Shown piece by piece: positions 6,909-14,932 of a stretch of 16,897 nt of DNA (its first letter is position 1; every line of letters begins with the position of its first letter). Source of the DNA: CAZYBU01 sp964645775 (GTDB lineage: Bacteria; Spirochaetota; UBA4802; UBA5550). The position numbers and the translations under genes are program-made. Below the pieces are notes generated by a model that was not told where the DNA came from, did not search any database, and saw only the letters and a program-made list of their open reading frames with translations. Location of the stretch: contig CAZYBU010000055.1 in NCBI GenBank assembly GCA_964645775.1, forward strand, positions 1-16,897, given 5' to 3'.

Positions 6909-7950
6909 CATCTTTCTCGAGGTACGCAGGGTCACAAAAACATTCGGCCGGTTCGCGGCCCTGGAGGACGTAAGCCTCTCCGTGAAGAAAGGGGAGCTTA
7001 TGTGCCTCCTGGGTCCCAGCGGGTGCGGCAAAACGACCCTCCTTCGCATTATCGCCGGCCTTGAGGAGGCGGATACCGGACTGGTTCTCATGGAAGGGGA
7101 TGACATCACTCCCCTCCCCCCCATGAAGAGGAATTTCGGCATCGTCTTCCAGTCCTACGCGCTCTTTCCCAACCTCACGGCCGGGGAGAACGTGGCCTAC
7201 GGACTGAATCCCGGTCTTCTCAACCGCAGAAAACCTCGGGTAGACGGGCGGGCCCGGGTCCGCGAAGTCCTGGACCTTGTGGGCCTTTCGGGAAGCGAAA
7301 AGAAATTCCCGGCCCAGCTATCCGGGGGCCAGCAGCAGAGGGTGGCCCTGGCCCGGGCCCTGGCCCTTTCTCCGAAGATACTTCTACTCGACGAGCCGTT
7401 ATCCGCCCTGGACGCCCGGGTACGGGTTCGCCTCAGGCGGGAGCTGTGCGACATCCAGAGAAAGCTGGGCATTACCACCCTCATGGTAACCCACGACCAG
7501 GAAGAGGCCCTGACCATGGCGGACCGGATAGCGGTCATGAACGACGCGGTCATTGTCCAGACCGGGACTCCCCGTGAGATCTACGAGAGACCGGCCGATC
7601 CCTTCGTGGCCGACTTTATAGGGTCGGTAAATTTTTTCCCCTCAGGCCACGGCCTGGTCCCCGCAAGGTACGGCCCCGGCCTGGTTGCCATCCGGCCGGA
7701 ACATATCCATGTCCTGGAAAACGTCACCGATGAGACGATCCCGGCCCGGGTCAGGTCCTGGGAGTTCCGTGGCCCCTTCTACAGAGTGATTCTGGAGCTG
7801 GAGGGAGCAGAGTTTTCCGGCGAGGTGACCGTGGACATGCCGGCCAACCGGGTCCGGGAGATGGACCTGGAAAGCCGTCCCCTCCTGGGCATACACCTGC
7901 CAGAGGACCGGGTCCTTGTCTACCCGGAGACCGACCGGGTAAGGGCCTGA
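6901..7950 (+). CDS. phnT: 2-aminoethylphosphonate ABC transporter ATP-binding protein
   Basis: This is a 349-residue ABC ATPase that powers import. Walker A is GPSGCGKTT (38-46), the Q-loop is VFQSYALFPN (Q84), the signature is LSGGQQQR (140-147), Walker B is LLLDEP (161-166) and the switch His is in VTHDQEEA (H198). A C-terminal TOBE-like region (about 240-349, including VAIRPEHIHVL) places it in the PotA/FbpC/PhnT group. The start ATG overlaps the end of the binding-protein gene by 8 bp, indicating translational coupling. Its TGA lies in the same frame as the downstream permease, separated by five codons from that gene's ATG. The AEP assignment rests on context. Confidence 0.9.
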   Translation: MNDIFLEVRRVTKTFGRFAALEDVSLSVKKGELMCLLGPSGCGKTTLLRIIAGLEEADTGLVLMEGDDITPLPPMKRNFGIVFQSYALFPNLTAGENVAYGLNPGLLNRRKPRVDGRARVREVLDLVGLSGSEKKFPAQLSGGQQQRVALARALALSPKILLLDEPLSALDARVRVRLRRELCDIQRKLGITTLMVTHDQEEALTMADRIAVMNDAVIVQTGTPREIYERPADPFVADFIGSVNFFPSGHGLVPARYGPGLVAIRPEHIHVLENVTDETIPARVRSWEFRGPFYRVILELEGAEFSGEVTVDMPANRVREMDLESRPLLGIHLPEDRVLVYPETDRVRA

Positions 7951-7965
7951 GTATCCTGCATACCC

Positions 7966-9708
7966 ATGGGACGGGAAACAACAAAAATTCGGGAAGGCAA
8001 GAGCGAGAGAATAATCCGTCTTCTTCTGGTTATCATGGGAGCGGCCCTGGCCCTGGCCATACTCCTTCCCGTGGGGGAACTTCTACTCAAGGCCTTCATG
8101 GATAACGACGGGAACTTCATAGGCCCGGGAAACTTCATTGCCTATTTCCAGAGCCCCTACCTCTCCAGGGCCATCTTCAACTCCCTCTTCGTTTCACTTG
8201 TCACCACCCTTGTCTCTGTAACCCTGGCCTTCATCTTCGCCTACGCGATGACACGCACGTCCATCCCGGGCAAATCGGTCTTCCGTAACATGGGACTGGT
8301 TCCCCTCTTCGCCCCCACCATGATGCACGGTATCGCCCTGATCTATCTCTTCGGGAACAAGGGCCTGGTCACCACCGGCTTCTTCGGTTCCCTCCCCTGG
8401 CTCGCCCATGATATCGGTCTCTACGGGGCCGCGGGCATCATCATCTCCGAGGTGATCTACACCTTTCCCCAGGCCTTTATGATCCTCATGGTCTCCCTGA
8501 CCATGGCGGACTACCGCCTCTACGAGGCGGCCGAGACCCTGGGGAGCGGCCGGGTACGGACCTTCTTCACGGTCACCCTGCCGGGAATCAAGTACGGGCT
8601 CATAAGCGCCCTCTTTGTGTGCTTTACCCTCAGTTTCACCGATTTCGGCGCCCCCAAGGTTGTAGGAGGGGACTACAACGTCCTGGCCGTGGACATCTAC
8701 AAGCAGGTCATCGGCCAGCAGAACATGTCCATGGGAGCCACGGTGGGAATCCTTCTGCTGATACCGGCCCTGGTCGCCTTTGCCGTGGACCGGATCATAC
8801 GGAAACGGCAGAGCGCCATGATCACCTCCCGGGCCATGCCCTTCCGGGTTACAAGGCGGCCGGCGCGGGACGCTCTTCTTTTCACATACTGTTCCCTCGT
8901 CACCCTCATGATATTCATTCTCCTGGGAGTTATCCTCTTCGCCTCCACGGTAAAGATATGGCCCTATGACCTCTCCCTGACCCTGGACCACTTCACGTTT
9001 AGAAACGTGGCCGGAAACGGACTGGAGACCTACCTGAACAGTATCATCGTTTCCCTCCTGTCGGCCGCCCTGGGGACGGCCTCGGTCTTTCTCACGGCCT
9101 ACCTCATTGAGAAAACCCGTATCCTGCCCCGGCTTAGAGGTTTTCTCTATCTGTTATCCATCCTGCCCATGGCCCTGCCGGGACTGGTCATCGGCCTGGC
9201 CTACATATTCTTCTTTAACCGGGCCGGCTTCCAGGTTCCCTTCCTGGACGCGACCGTGCCCAATCCTCTCCACGCCATCTACGGAACCGTGGCTATCCTG
9301 GTTCTGGCCAATATCGTCCACTTCTTTGCCGTGACCTTTATTACGGCCACGGCCTCCCTGAAGAAAATGGACAACGAGTTCGAGCTGGTCTCCGAATCCA
9401 TGGGCGTGCCCTTCTATAAAACCCTCTGGCGGGTTTCTATTCCCGTCTCCCTGCCGGCCATCCTGGAGATCGCCATGTACTTCTTCGTCAATTCCATGGT
9501 CACCATCTCGGCCGTTATCTTTCTCTATCCCGGCAACTTCAAGCTGGCGGCCATCGCCATCGTGAACATGGAAGAGGCGGGGGACACGGCCGCCGCTGCC
9601 GCCATGTCGGCCCTTATCCTGGGGACCAACATACTGGTAAAAGTTCTTTACGAGCTTGCGGTGTCCAAGGTACGACAGAGAAACGAACGCTGGCTCGCCG
9701 GCGATTAA
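7966..9708 (+). CDS. phnU: Fused double permease of the AEP ABC transporter
   Basis: This 580-residue membrane protein is made of two fused BPD-type permease halves, each with about six transmembrane segments. The first EAA loop is EAAETLGSGRVRTFFTVTLPGIK (about 185-208). The second is the divergent ESMGVPFYKTLWRVSIPVSLPAI (about 477-499). The halves are joined by a basic linker near residues 275-300. The fused form matches the PhnU2-type AEP permease and FbpB-like proteins, so no separate PhnV is needed. The ATG at 7966 is the first possible start after an in-frame stop. No Shine-Dalgarno sequence precedes it, which suggests translation depends on the upstream ATPase gene, 15 bp away. Confidence 0.9.
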   Translation: MGRETTKIREGKSERIIRLLLVIMGAALALAILLPVGELLLKAFMDNDGNFIGPGNFIAYFQSPYLSRAIFNSLFVSLVTTLVSVTLAFIFAYAMTRTSIPGKSVFRNMGLVPLFAPTMMHGIALIYLFGNKGLVTTGFFGSLPWLAHDIGLYGAAGIIISEVIYTFPQAFMILMVSLTMADYRLYEAAETLGSGRVRTFFTVTLPGIKYGLISALFVCFTLSFTDFGAPKVVGGDYNVLAVDIYKQVIGQQNMSMGATVGILLLIPALVAFAVDRIIRKRQSAMITSRAMPFRVTRRPARDALLFTYCSLVTLMIFILLGVILFASTVKIWPYDLSLTLDHFTFRNVAGNGLETYLNSIIVSLLSAALGTASVFLTAYLIEKTRILPRLRGFLYLLSILPMALPGLVIGLAYIFFFNRAGFQVPFLDATVPNPLHAIYGTVAILVLANIVHFFAVTFITATASLKKMDNEFELVSESMGVPFYKTLWRVSIPVSLPAILEIAMYFFVNSMVTISAVIFLYPGNFKLAAIAIVNMEEAGDTAAAAAMSALILGTNILVKVLYELAVSKVRQRNERWLAGD

Positions 9709-9722
9709 GACAGGGAGCCTAT

Positions 9723-10571
9723 ATGAGCGAACATTCGAAGAGCGGATCATGCGAGGTGAAGGCGGTCATCCTGGACTGGGCAGGCACGGCCGTGGACTAC
9801 GGCTCCATGGCCCCCCTGGCTGTCTTTATCGAGATTTTCCGCAGGCGGGGCGTGGATATAACCCTGGAGGAGGCCCGGGAGCCCATGGGCGTGTCGAAGA
9901 GGGATCACGTCCAGGCCCTCTGTGACATGGAGCGAATCTCCCGTGAGTGGGAGAAGATCTTCGGGGAACGCCCCTCGGAAGAGGACGTGAACCGGCTCTA
10001 CGCAGATTTTGAGACCATGCTCTTTTCCATACTGGAACAGTACTCTGAACCGGTCCCCGGGCTTCTCGAAACAGTGCAGGAACTGAGAAACAATGGAATA
10101 AAGATCGGTTCCACCACGGGATACACCTCCGAGATGATGGAGATCGTAACCTCCGGGGCCGCGAAGCTGGGGTACGCTCCGGACTGCGTGGTTAGCCCGT
10201 CAGATGTGCCCGCGGGCCGGCCCTTTCCCTGGATGTGTTACCTGAACGCCATCCGGCTCCAGGTCTATCCCCTGGAGGCCTTGGTCAAGGTGGGAGATAC
10301 CCTGAGCGATATACGGGAGGGCCTGAACGCCGGCATGTGGAGCGTGGGCCTTCTCTTCGGAGGAAGCGAGGTGGGCTATACCCTGGAAGAGTTCCACTCC
10401 TCCAATGCCTCGGAGAGGCAGGATCGGGCCAACCGGGCCCGGCAACGTTTCCTTGATACCGGGGCCCATTATGTGGTGGAAACCGTCAGGGATATACCCG
10501 CAGTCATAGACAGCATCAACAGGCGGCTGGCCGCGGGAGATCGTCCCGTCCCCTGTCCCCTGGAGGATTAA
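9723..10571 (+). CDS. phnX: Phosphonoacetaldehyde hydrolase (phosphonatase)
   Basis: This 282-residue HAD-superfamily enzyme cleaves the C-P bond of phosphonoacetaldehyde to acetaldehyde and phosphate. The nucleophile motif is ILDWAGTAVD (D18, with A20 as in characterised phosphonatases). The cap-domain Schiff-base lysine is K59 in PMGVSKRDHV. STTGYT supplies motif II, and GDTLSDIREG supplies the acidic Mg-binding motif. Length and motif spacing match the Bacillus/Salmonella enzymes. The RBS AGGGAG lies 5 nt upstream of the ATG. The RBS of the following gene is inside its 3' end. It completes the two-step PhnW-PhnX pathway in the cytoplasm. Confidence 0.95.
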   Translation: MSEHSKSGSCEVKAVILDWAGTAVDYGSMAPLAVFIEIFRRRGVDITLEEAREPMGVSKRDHVQALCDMERISREWEKIFGERPSEEDVNRLYADFETMLFSILEQYSEPVPGLLETVQELRNNGIKIGSTTGYTSEMMEIVTSGAAKLGYAPDCVVSPSDVPAGRPFPWMCYLNAIRLQVYPLEALVKVGDTLSDIREGLNAGMWSVGLLFGGSEVGYTLEEFHSSNASERQDRANRARQRFLDTGAHYVVETVRDIPAVIDSINRRLAAGDRPVPCPLED

Positions 10572-10573
10572 TC

Positions 10574-11686
10574 GTGGGCGCCCATGACCTGCCGGAGAAC
10601 CCCTACCTCCTCTGTACGCCGGGGCCCCTTTCCACGACGAAAAGCGTGAAGGCTGCCATGTTCCGGGACTGGTGCACCTGGGACGACGACTACAAGGACC
10701 TGGTCCAGGAGGTTCGTTTCCGCCTGAGGAACCTGGCCGCGGTAAATATGGATACCTATACATCGGTCCTCATGCAGGGGAGCGGAACCTTCAGCGTGGA
10801 ATCGGCCGTTGGTACGATCGTCCCGCAGGATGGGCGCCTCCTGGCCCTGACCAACGGCGCCTACGGCGACCGGATCGTAACCATAGCAAAAATGCTCGGC
10901 ATCGACACCCTGGTCCAGGACAGCGGGGAGCTCCTTCCCCCGGACCTGGATCTCCTTGACCGGACCCTGGAAGGGGACACATCCATCGGCCACGTGGTTC
11001 TGGTCCACAACGAGACCACCACCGGCATGATGAACCCGGCCCGTGAGATAAGCGAGATCGTGAACCGGCACGGCCGGGTACTGATACTGGACGCCATGAG
11101 CAGTTTCGGGGCCGTGCCCATGGACATGGAGGATTGGGGCGTACATGTCCTGGTATCGAGCGCCAACAAAGCGATCCAGGGGGTCCCCGGCTTCGGGTTC
11201 ATCATAGCCCGGAGGGACGTCATGGAAGGGTGCCGGGGACAGGCCCGGTCCCATTCCCTGGACCTCTGGTACCAGTGGCGGGTCATGGAAGAGGAACAGG
11301 GTAAGTGGCGCTTTACCAGTCCCACCCACACGGTCCGGGCCTTTTACCAGGCCCTTCTGGAGCTGGAAAAGGAGGGGGGCGTGGAGGCCCGTTTCAGGCG
11401 TTACCATGAAAACCAGAGAACCCTGGTGGAGGGTATGCGCTCCCTGGGCTTTCAGACACTCCTTCCCGACGAGTACCAGTCCCCGGTCATTACCTCCTTT
11501 CACGACCCGGAGAGCCCGGACTGGTCCTTCCGGGAATTCTATGACCGTTTAAAACAGCGGGGGTTTCTTATCTACCCTGGAAAGGTCACCTCGGCCCATA
11601 CATTTCGGATCGGTACCATCGGGGAGATATACCCCTCCGACGTAGAGCGCCTTGTAGGTATAATACAGGAAGAGATGTTCTGGTAA
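10574..11686 (+). CDS. phnW: 2-aminoethylphosphonate-pyruvate transaminase
   Basis: This is a 370-residue class V, PLP-dependent aminotransferase. It converts 2-AEP plus pyruvate to phosphonoacetaldehyde plus alanine. It begins with the family-typical LLCTPGPLSTTKSVK and carries QGSGTFSVESA, HNETTTGMMNP, ILDAMSSFGA (D173, pyridine nitrogen contact) and SSANKAIQGVPGFGF (Schiff-base K199). The start is a GTG at 10574, preceded at 7 nt by CTGGAGG inside phnX. A nearby ATG at 10584 is out of frame. It is the last gene of the operon. No clear intrinsic terminator follows in the 186 bp before the next gene, where only a weak CTCCG/CGGAG stem (11693-11722) is visible. Confidence 0.96.
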   Translation: MGAHDLPENPYLLCTPGPLSTTKSVKAAMFRDWCTWDDDYKDLVQEVRFRLRNLAAVNMDTYTSVLMQGSGTFSVESAVGTIVPQDGRLLALTNGAYGDRIVTIAKMLGIDTLVQDSGELLPPDLDLLDRTLEGDTSIGHVVLVHNETTTGMMNPAREISEIVNRHGRVLILDAMSSFGAVPMDMEDWGVHVLVSSANKAIQGVPGFGFIIARRDVMEGCRGQARSHSLDLWYQWRVMEEEQGKWRFTSPTHTVRAFYQALLELEKEGGVEARFRRYHENQRTLVEGMRSLGFQTLLPDEYQSPVITSFHDPESPDWSFREFYDRLKQRGFLIYPGKVTSAHTFRIGTIGEIYPSDVERLVGIIQEEMFW

Positions 11687-11807
11687 GAAAACCTCCGTAC
11701 CAGCGCGTCTTAAGGGGCGGAGCATATTTCGGCATAAAGCAAAGAGTCCATGCCCACAAAGCGCCATCCTGCTGACAAAAAAACGTGCATACATAATGGG
11801 TCGAGAT

Positions 11808-11831
11808 GTGTATAATAAAACCACATTGACG
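11808..11831 (+). promoter_or_regulatory. Candidate promoter elements for the LuxR-type regulator
   Basis: A perfect TATAAT (11811-11816) lies about 57 bp before the ATG at 11873, but its -35 region (about 11788, CATACA) is poor. A TTGACG at 11826-11831 with a 17-bp spacer leads to a weak AACATT. Either could serve the regulator, allowing expression independent of the AEP operon. Confidence 0.35.
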
Positions 11832-11872
11832 CACCTGCCCATAAATGGAACATTGGTACGTTGCGGAAAACC

Positions 11873-13144
11873 ATGAACCTGATTTCATTTACAGCCACCC
11901 TGGCCCTTGCCGTCACCCTGATCGAAGGATTCTTGATCCTTTCCAGGGACTACAGGTCATCCTCCAACCGTCTTTTTTTTCTTATATGTATGAGTATTGC
12001 CGTCTGGCTGACTGGCGCTATTTTCGGATACTCTGCCCCCACGGTAGAGAGGGGATTTTTCTGGTTACGGGTGGCTTCTCCCGGTTTCATATTCATGCAC
12101 GCATTTGTGCTGCATTTCACACTCAGGTTTACCAATGTCACGAAAAGCAGATGGATATACCTGCTCTACCTCCCCTCGTTCTATTTTCTCTCCATCAGCC
12201 TGTTCCAGAACATTGTCTTTTCAGAGGTTCACAGATCGGGAGACTACTGGGTCCTGGAGGCGAACTTAACTTCACAGACCTTTCTGCTCCTCATGGCAAA
12301 CTATCTTTTTTACTACGCGGTGTCACTTGTTCTGCTTTTTAATCACATGAGAAAAACAGACAGTAACCGTATCCGTAAACAGAGCAAGATCATCTTCGCG
12401 GCCATTGTTATCACCATCGCCAGTTACAATATCGAGCCCTTTTTGGCCCCTCTTATTTCCAATTACGAAACCTACGGCCTGGCTCCTGTCTTCAGCATAT
12501 TCTGGGTAACTCTTATCTGGTTTGCCATGAGCAGATACCACTTCCTCGGTGTCTATGAACGTCTGCTCCCCGGAGACATCATGGAAGCCCTTAATGAGAT
12601 GGTAATCATCATGGACAGCAAACATCGCGTTATTCACGTGAATCAATCTCTGAAAAGTAGACTGAAGTTTCCGGAAGAGATTCACGCTTTTAAGGACATC
12701 TTCATAGAACACCGGTTTATCTCCCGCCTTATCGATTCCCTGTGTAACGCTCCTTCAGCGGAGGTTACCCTTAATCTGGCTGTCCCGGAAGGAGATACCG
12801 GACTGGCAAAAGTCCATATTATTCCTTTCCGGGACTATTTCGGGGACCGGGTAGGATACATCATAACGGCCCGGGAACTGCCGCAAGGATACTCCTATTT
12901 GACAGAAAAGGGAATCACTCGTCGTGAATATCAGCTTATACAGTTGATCCTGGCCGGCAGTTCCAACCGGCAGATTTCCGAGTCGCTGGATATATCCCTC
13001 CGGACCGTGGAGACCCACATCACCAACATCTTCAACAAACTGGGCGTCAACCGGCGCAGTGAACTGGTCAACTACTGCTCTGATCTGTTTTCCTGGTCCC
13101 CGGCCTCCTCATTTCTGCCCCCTGAGCATAATGGAGAATTATAA
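11873..13144 (+). CDS. Membrane-bound LuxR-family regulator (7TM - PAS-like - GerE HTH)
   Basis: This 423-residue transcription factor is anchored in the membrane. Residues 1-222 contain about seven hydrophobic segments, like the N-terminal 7TM region of some histidine kinases. Residues about 232-335 look like a PAS domain (EALNEMVIIMDSKHRVIHVNQSLKSRL). Residues 346-403 form a GerE/LuxR helix-turn-helix (ITRREYQLIQLILAGSSNRQISESLDISLRTVETHITNIFNKLGV). The arrangement suggests direct one-component sensing of a membrane or small-molecule signal. I prefer the ATG at 11873, preceded by GCGGAAA, over a TTG at 11861. It follows the AEP operon in the same direction. Regulation of that operon is possible but not shown. 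Confidence 0.88.
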   Translation: MNLISFTATLALAVTLIEGFLILSRDYRSSSNRLFFLICMSIAVWLTGAIFGYSAPTVERGFFWLRVASPGFIFMHAFVLHFTLRFTNVTKSRWIYLLYLPSFYFLSISLFQNIVFSEVHRSGDYWVLEANLTSQTFLLLMANYLFYYAVSLVLLFNHMRKTDSNRIRKQSKIIFAAIVITIASYNIEPFLAPLISNYETYGLAPVFSIFWVTLIWFAMSRYHFLGVYERLLPGDIMEALNEMVIIMDSKHRVIHVNQSLKSRLKFPEEIHAFKDIFIEHRFISRLIDSLCNAPSAEVTLNLAVPEGDTGLAKVHIIPFRDYFGDRVGYIITARELPQGYSYLTEKGITRREYQLIQLILAGSSNRQISESLDISLRTVETHITNIFNKLGVNRRSELVNYCSDLFSWSPASSFLPPEHNGEL

Positions 13145-13163
13145 CTTAATGTACTGAACCCTA

Positions 13164-13240
13164 CCCGTTAACAATCGGTACAAGCTTTCCCTCTACCCTC
13201 TTTTTTCATTGACCCACTGCGTGTACTGGATAGTTATCCA
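13164..13240 (+). repeat. 77-bp paired-hairpin element, copy A
   Basis: The left end reads CCCGTTAACAATCGGT (13164-13179), the centre has TTTTTCA, and the right end is the palindrome TGGATAGTTATCCA (13227-13240). It is the same length and orientation as copy B (14910-14986), and one base longer than copy C (15996-16071). The middle is diverged while both ends are conserved. It lies left of the MntA-HepT module. Confidence 0.75.
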
Positions 13241-13269
13241 TCGATTCTGCAAATTAAGGTAAAAAAAAG

Positions 13270-13317
13270 TTGCCCAATATGGTATTATTACTACATTAAA
13301 CACATACTTAAATGTAG
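13270..13317 (+). promoter_or_regulatory. Promoter and operator of mntA-hepT
   Basis: An extended -10 TGGTATTAT (13280-13288) and an alternative TTGCCC/TACATT pair (13270-13275, 13292-13297, 16-bp spacer) are visible. Downstream, CTACATT (13291-13297) and AATGTAG (13311-13317) form a 7-bp inverted repeat with a 13-bp loop, ending 8 nt before the ATG. This is a plausible autoregulatory operator. Confidence 0.45.
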
Positions 13318-13325
13318 AGAACAGC

Positions 13326-13622
13326 ATGAAAACCCGTGAAGAAATATTAAGCATTCTGAAAGAACTTAAACCTGAGATGGAACAAAAAGGCATTAATGAG
13401 ATGGGCCTCTTTGGCTCATCCCTGCAGGGCAACAGGAATGAAACCAGTGACATTGACCTGCTCATTGATATCGAAACCGACTCCGGGTTTTCACTCTTTG
13501 ATCTCTGTGCTTTGGAAAATAAATTGTCAGAACAGCTTGGTGAAAGAGTTGATCTGGTACTAAAAAAAGACCTTCGGCCCCATATCGGCAGGAAAATCCT
13601 GGAAGAAGTCATTTATGTCTGA
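13326..13622 (+). CDS. mntA: MntA-type nucleotidyltransferase antitoxin
   Basis: This is a 98-residue minimal nucleotidyltransferase. Its catalytic core LFGSSLQGNRNETSDIDLLI gives G30-S31-x10-D42-x-D44, with the third carboxylate D76 in RVDLVLK. This is the GSx10DxD signature of MntA antitoxins, which transfer AMP to a tyrosine of the HepT toxin. The partner gene directly downstream overlaps by 8 bp and carries the target motif R-x4-H-x-Y. Codons and flanks are more AT-rich than in the phn operon, consistent with acquired DNA. The RBS is weak (AGAGA). Confidence 0.92.
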   Translation: MKTREEILSILKELKPEMEQKGINEMGLFGSSLQGNRNETSDIDLLIDIETDSGFSLFDLCALENKLSEQLGERVDLVLKKDLRPHIGRKILEEVIYV

Positions 13623-13956
13623 ACGTGATTACCGCGACTACCTGGCAGATATTACCCAAGCTATTAACTTAATAGAGGAATTCACCAGGGAAATGGATCG
13701 TGATGCCTTTATTCATGACGAAAAGACAGTTTTTGCGGTTATTCGCTGTCTTGAAATCATTGGTGAAGCAGTGAAGCGATTGCCTCAAAGCTTTCGTGAT
13801 GATCATCATCAGGTCCCATGGAAGATAATGGCTGGGATGCGAGACAGGCTGATCCATGGATACGATATTATTGATTATGAAATCATTTGGAATACCATTC
13901 AAAAAGATATTCCTGGTATCAAGCCTGTAATTGAACTGCTTACCAAAGACATTTGA
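13615..13956 (+). CDS. hepT: HepT-type HEPN RNase toxin
   Basis: This is a 113-residue, all-alpha HEPN (DUF86) protein. The active-site motif is R76-DRLI-H81-G-Y83 within MRDRLIHGYDIIDYEIIW, the canonical R-x4-H-x-Y of HepT, where the tyrosine is the site AMPylated by MntA. The ATG overlaps the mntA end by 8 bp, so the antitoxin is translated first. All key residues are present, so the toxin is probably active. The unit is bounded on the left by element A and on the right by the repeat 12-mer at 13969. Confidence 0.92.
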   Translation: MSERDYRDYLADITQAINLIEEFTREMDRDAFIHDEKTVFAVIRCLEIIGEAVKRLPQSFRDDHHQVPWKIMAGMRDRLIHGYDIIDYEIIWNTIQKDIPGIKPVIELLTKDI

Positions 13957-13968
13957 CAGGTACAGTGA

Positions 13969-14017
13969 GGCTCTGACCCCGGCCGACTGGCTGTCATTCC
14001 GGCTTTTATGCCGGAAT
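13969..14017 (+). repeat. GGCTCTGACCCC repeat (copy 1) and adjoining REP-like hairpin
   Basis: The 12-mer GGCTCTGACCCC occupies 13969-13980. Just downstream, ATTCCGGC (13996-14003) and GCCGGAAT (14010-14017) form a perfect 8-bp stem with a 6-base loop, a REP-type intergenic hairpin. No gene lies between hepT and the next module (178 bp). The hairpin is followed by no T-run. Confidence 0.7.
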
Positions 14018-14072
14018 CTCCAGCTCACCTGAAAAGATTCCTTCTCATGGACTCATTTTACCCGGTCTATAC

Positions 14073-14130
14073 ACCCCCGGAGGGGGAATAGAGGCTCTGA
14101 CCCCGATAACAATCGGTGAAAACCCTGTAA
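14073..14130 (+). repeat. 52-bp direct repeat, left copy, with half element D
   Basis: Bases 14073-14124 are identical to 14881-14932. The repeat comprises ACCCCCGGAGGGGGAATAGA, then GGCTCTGACCCC (14093-14104), then the left end of the paired-hairpin element (from 14102, CCCGATAACAATCGGT). Unlike copy B, the right half of the element is absent: sequence similarity stops near 14130, just before the stop codon of the PIN toxin gene. The two copies therefore bracket the PIN module exactly. Confidence 0.85.
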
Positions 14131-14134
14131 GCGG

Positions 14135-14548
14135 TTAGACAACGACAACTGACAGTCCCGCCTGCCCTGCTGCAGCGGCCTGTTGTTTATCACTGGTGAT
14201 AAACTCTCCAATTCCCTGAGACAATGCAGATGCCACATGCAGTGCATCGAGCGTTCGGATTATACCCTGCTCCAGGAGATCCATGGAAAGGGATATAACG
14301 TAATCATCAACAGGGACTATCTCCATGGATTCACTGTCCACAAGCAGTTGATGCTTTATAAATCCATAATTGTCAGAAGAAATACGCTGTTCCCGCAATA
14401 AACGCGAACAGGTTGATATGGTTTCGGGCATACAGAGGGATGAAACCACTATGTTATTCTCTTCAAGAAGCCGGGCCATCTTATCGCTCCCTGGTTCATG
14501 GATATACCGTTTCACAAATGCTGATGTATCGAAGAAAAGTTCACTCAT
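14135..14548 (-). CDS. vapC: PIN-domain RNase toxin (VapC family), module 1
   Basis: This is a 137-residue PIN protein, a Mg/Mn-dependent RNase toxin by family. The acidic active site is complete: FFDTSAF (D7), MPETIS (E42), RTLDALHVAS (D101) and FITSDKQQ (D120). I chose the ATG at 14548, which overlaps the antitoxin stop (ATGAGTGA) and has AGGGA upstream. A second ATG two codons earlier (14554) would abut the RBS. It is encoded opposite to the flanking repeats and lies between identical 52-bp direct repeats. The antitoxin gene is upstream and coupled. Confidence 0.9.
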   Translation of the reverse strand: MSELFFDTSAFVKRYIHEPGSDKMARLLEENNIVVSSLCMPETISTCSRLLREQRISSDNYGFIKHQLLVDSESMEIVPVDDYVISLSMDLLEQGIIRTLDALHVASALSQGIGEFITSDKQQAAAAGQAGLSVVVV

Positions 14549-14759
14549 CTGCATCCCTGCCGCGCATCACTTCACCAGAAAGGCTGATACCAGGAACAAT
14601 GAGCGGTGTAATTTTCTTAAGCCCTGTTTTCCTGTTACAGGGAACCAGCCTTGCTGATGGTTTGCCATGGCGGTAAATCTCAATGGATTCACCTGCTTCC
14701 ACAACATCAAAGAATTTCCTGGCATTGTTTCTGAATTCAGAGAATGTAACTGTTTTCAT
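14541..14759 (-). CDS. Phd/YefM-family antitoxin, module 1
   Basis: This is a 72-residue antitoxin with the Phd-type N-terminus MKTVTFSEFRNNARKFFDVVEAGESIEIYRHGKPSARLVP (DNA-binding/dimerisation) and a short C-terminal tail that would wrap the PIN toxin. GGAGG lies 6 nt before the ATG. The stop codon overlaps the start of the toxin gene. Such antitoxins normally repress their own promoter with the toxin as co-repressor. A palindrome overlies the promoter here. Confidence 0.88.
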   Translation of the reverse strand: MKTVTFSEFRNNARKFFDVVEAGESIEIYRHGKPSARLVPCNRKTGLKKITPLIVPGISLSGEVMRGRDADE

Positions 14760-14779
14760 GACTGGCCTCCAGTGAATTA

Positions 14780-14822
14780 AATGTACAATATCATGTCAGA
14801 TGTGTCAACTTATTATGATATT
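14780..14822 (-). promoter_or_regulatory. Promoter and operator of PIN module 1
   Basis: On the minus strand a consensus -35 TTGACA (14808-14803) is followed after exactly 17 bp by TACATT (14785-14780). Arms AATATCA (14787-14793) and TGATATT (14816-14822) form a 7-bp inverted repeat spanning the spacer and -35, suited to antitoxin autorepression. Confidence 0.65.
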
Positions 14823-14859
14823 CTCACTTATAACATCTTATTATTCCAGTAAAATTGAA

Positions 14860-14932
14860 GGCTCTGACCCCGGCCCCCTGACCCCCGGAGGGGGAATAGA
14901 GGCTCTGACCCCGATAACAATCGGTGAAAACC
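14860..14932 (+). repeat. Two GGCTCTGACCCC copies; right copy of the 52-bp direct repeat
   Basis: The 12-mer occurs at 14860-14871 and again at 14901-14912. Bases 14881-14932 repeat 14073-14124 without a mismatch, 808 bp away. The repeat runs into the complete element B. Recombination between the two copies would remove PIN module 1 and leave one intact 77-bp element. Confidence 0.88.

Noticed and set aside
8194..8991. Long minus-strand frame inside the permease gene
   Set aside because: It is a shadow of a GC-rich membrane-protein gene: Gly/Glu/His-rich, low complexity, no start signal. The permease on the + strand has clear EAA loops.
10568..11503. Long minus-strand frame opposite phnW
   Set aside because: It is antisense shadow. 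The + strand protein has every PLP-enzyme motif.
13996..14017. Intrinsic terminator after hepT
   Set aside because: The stem is good but no T-run follows on either usable side. A REP-like repeat is the better description.
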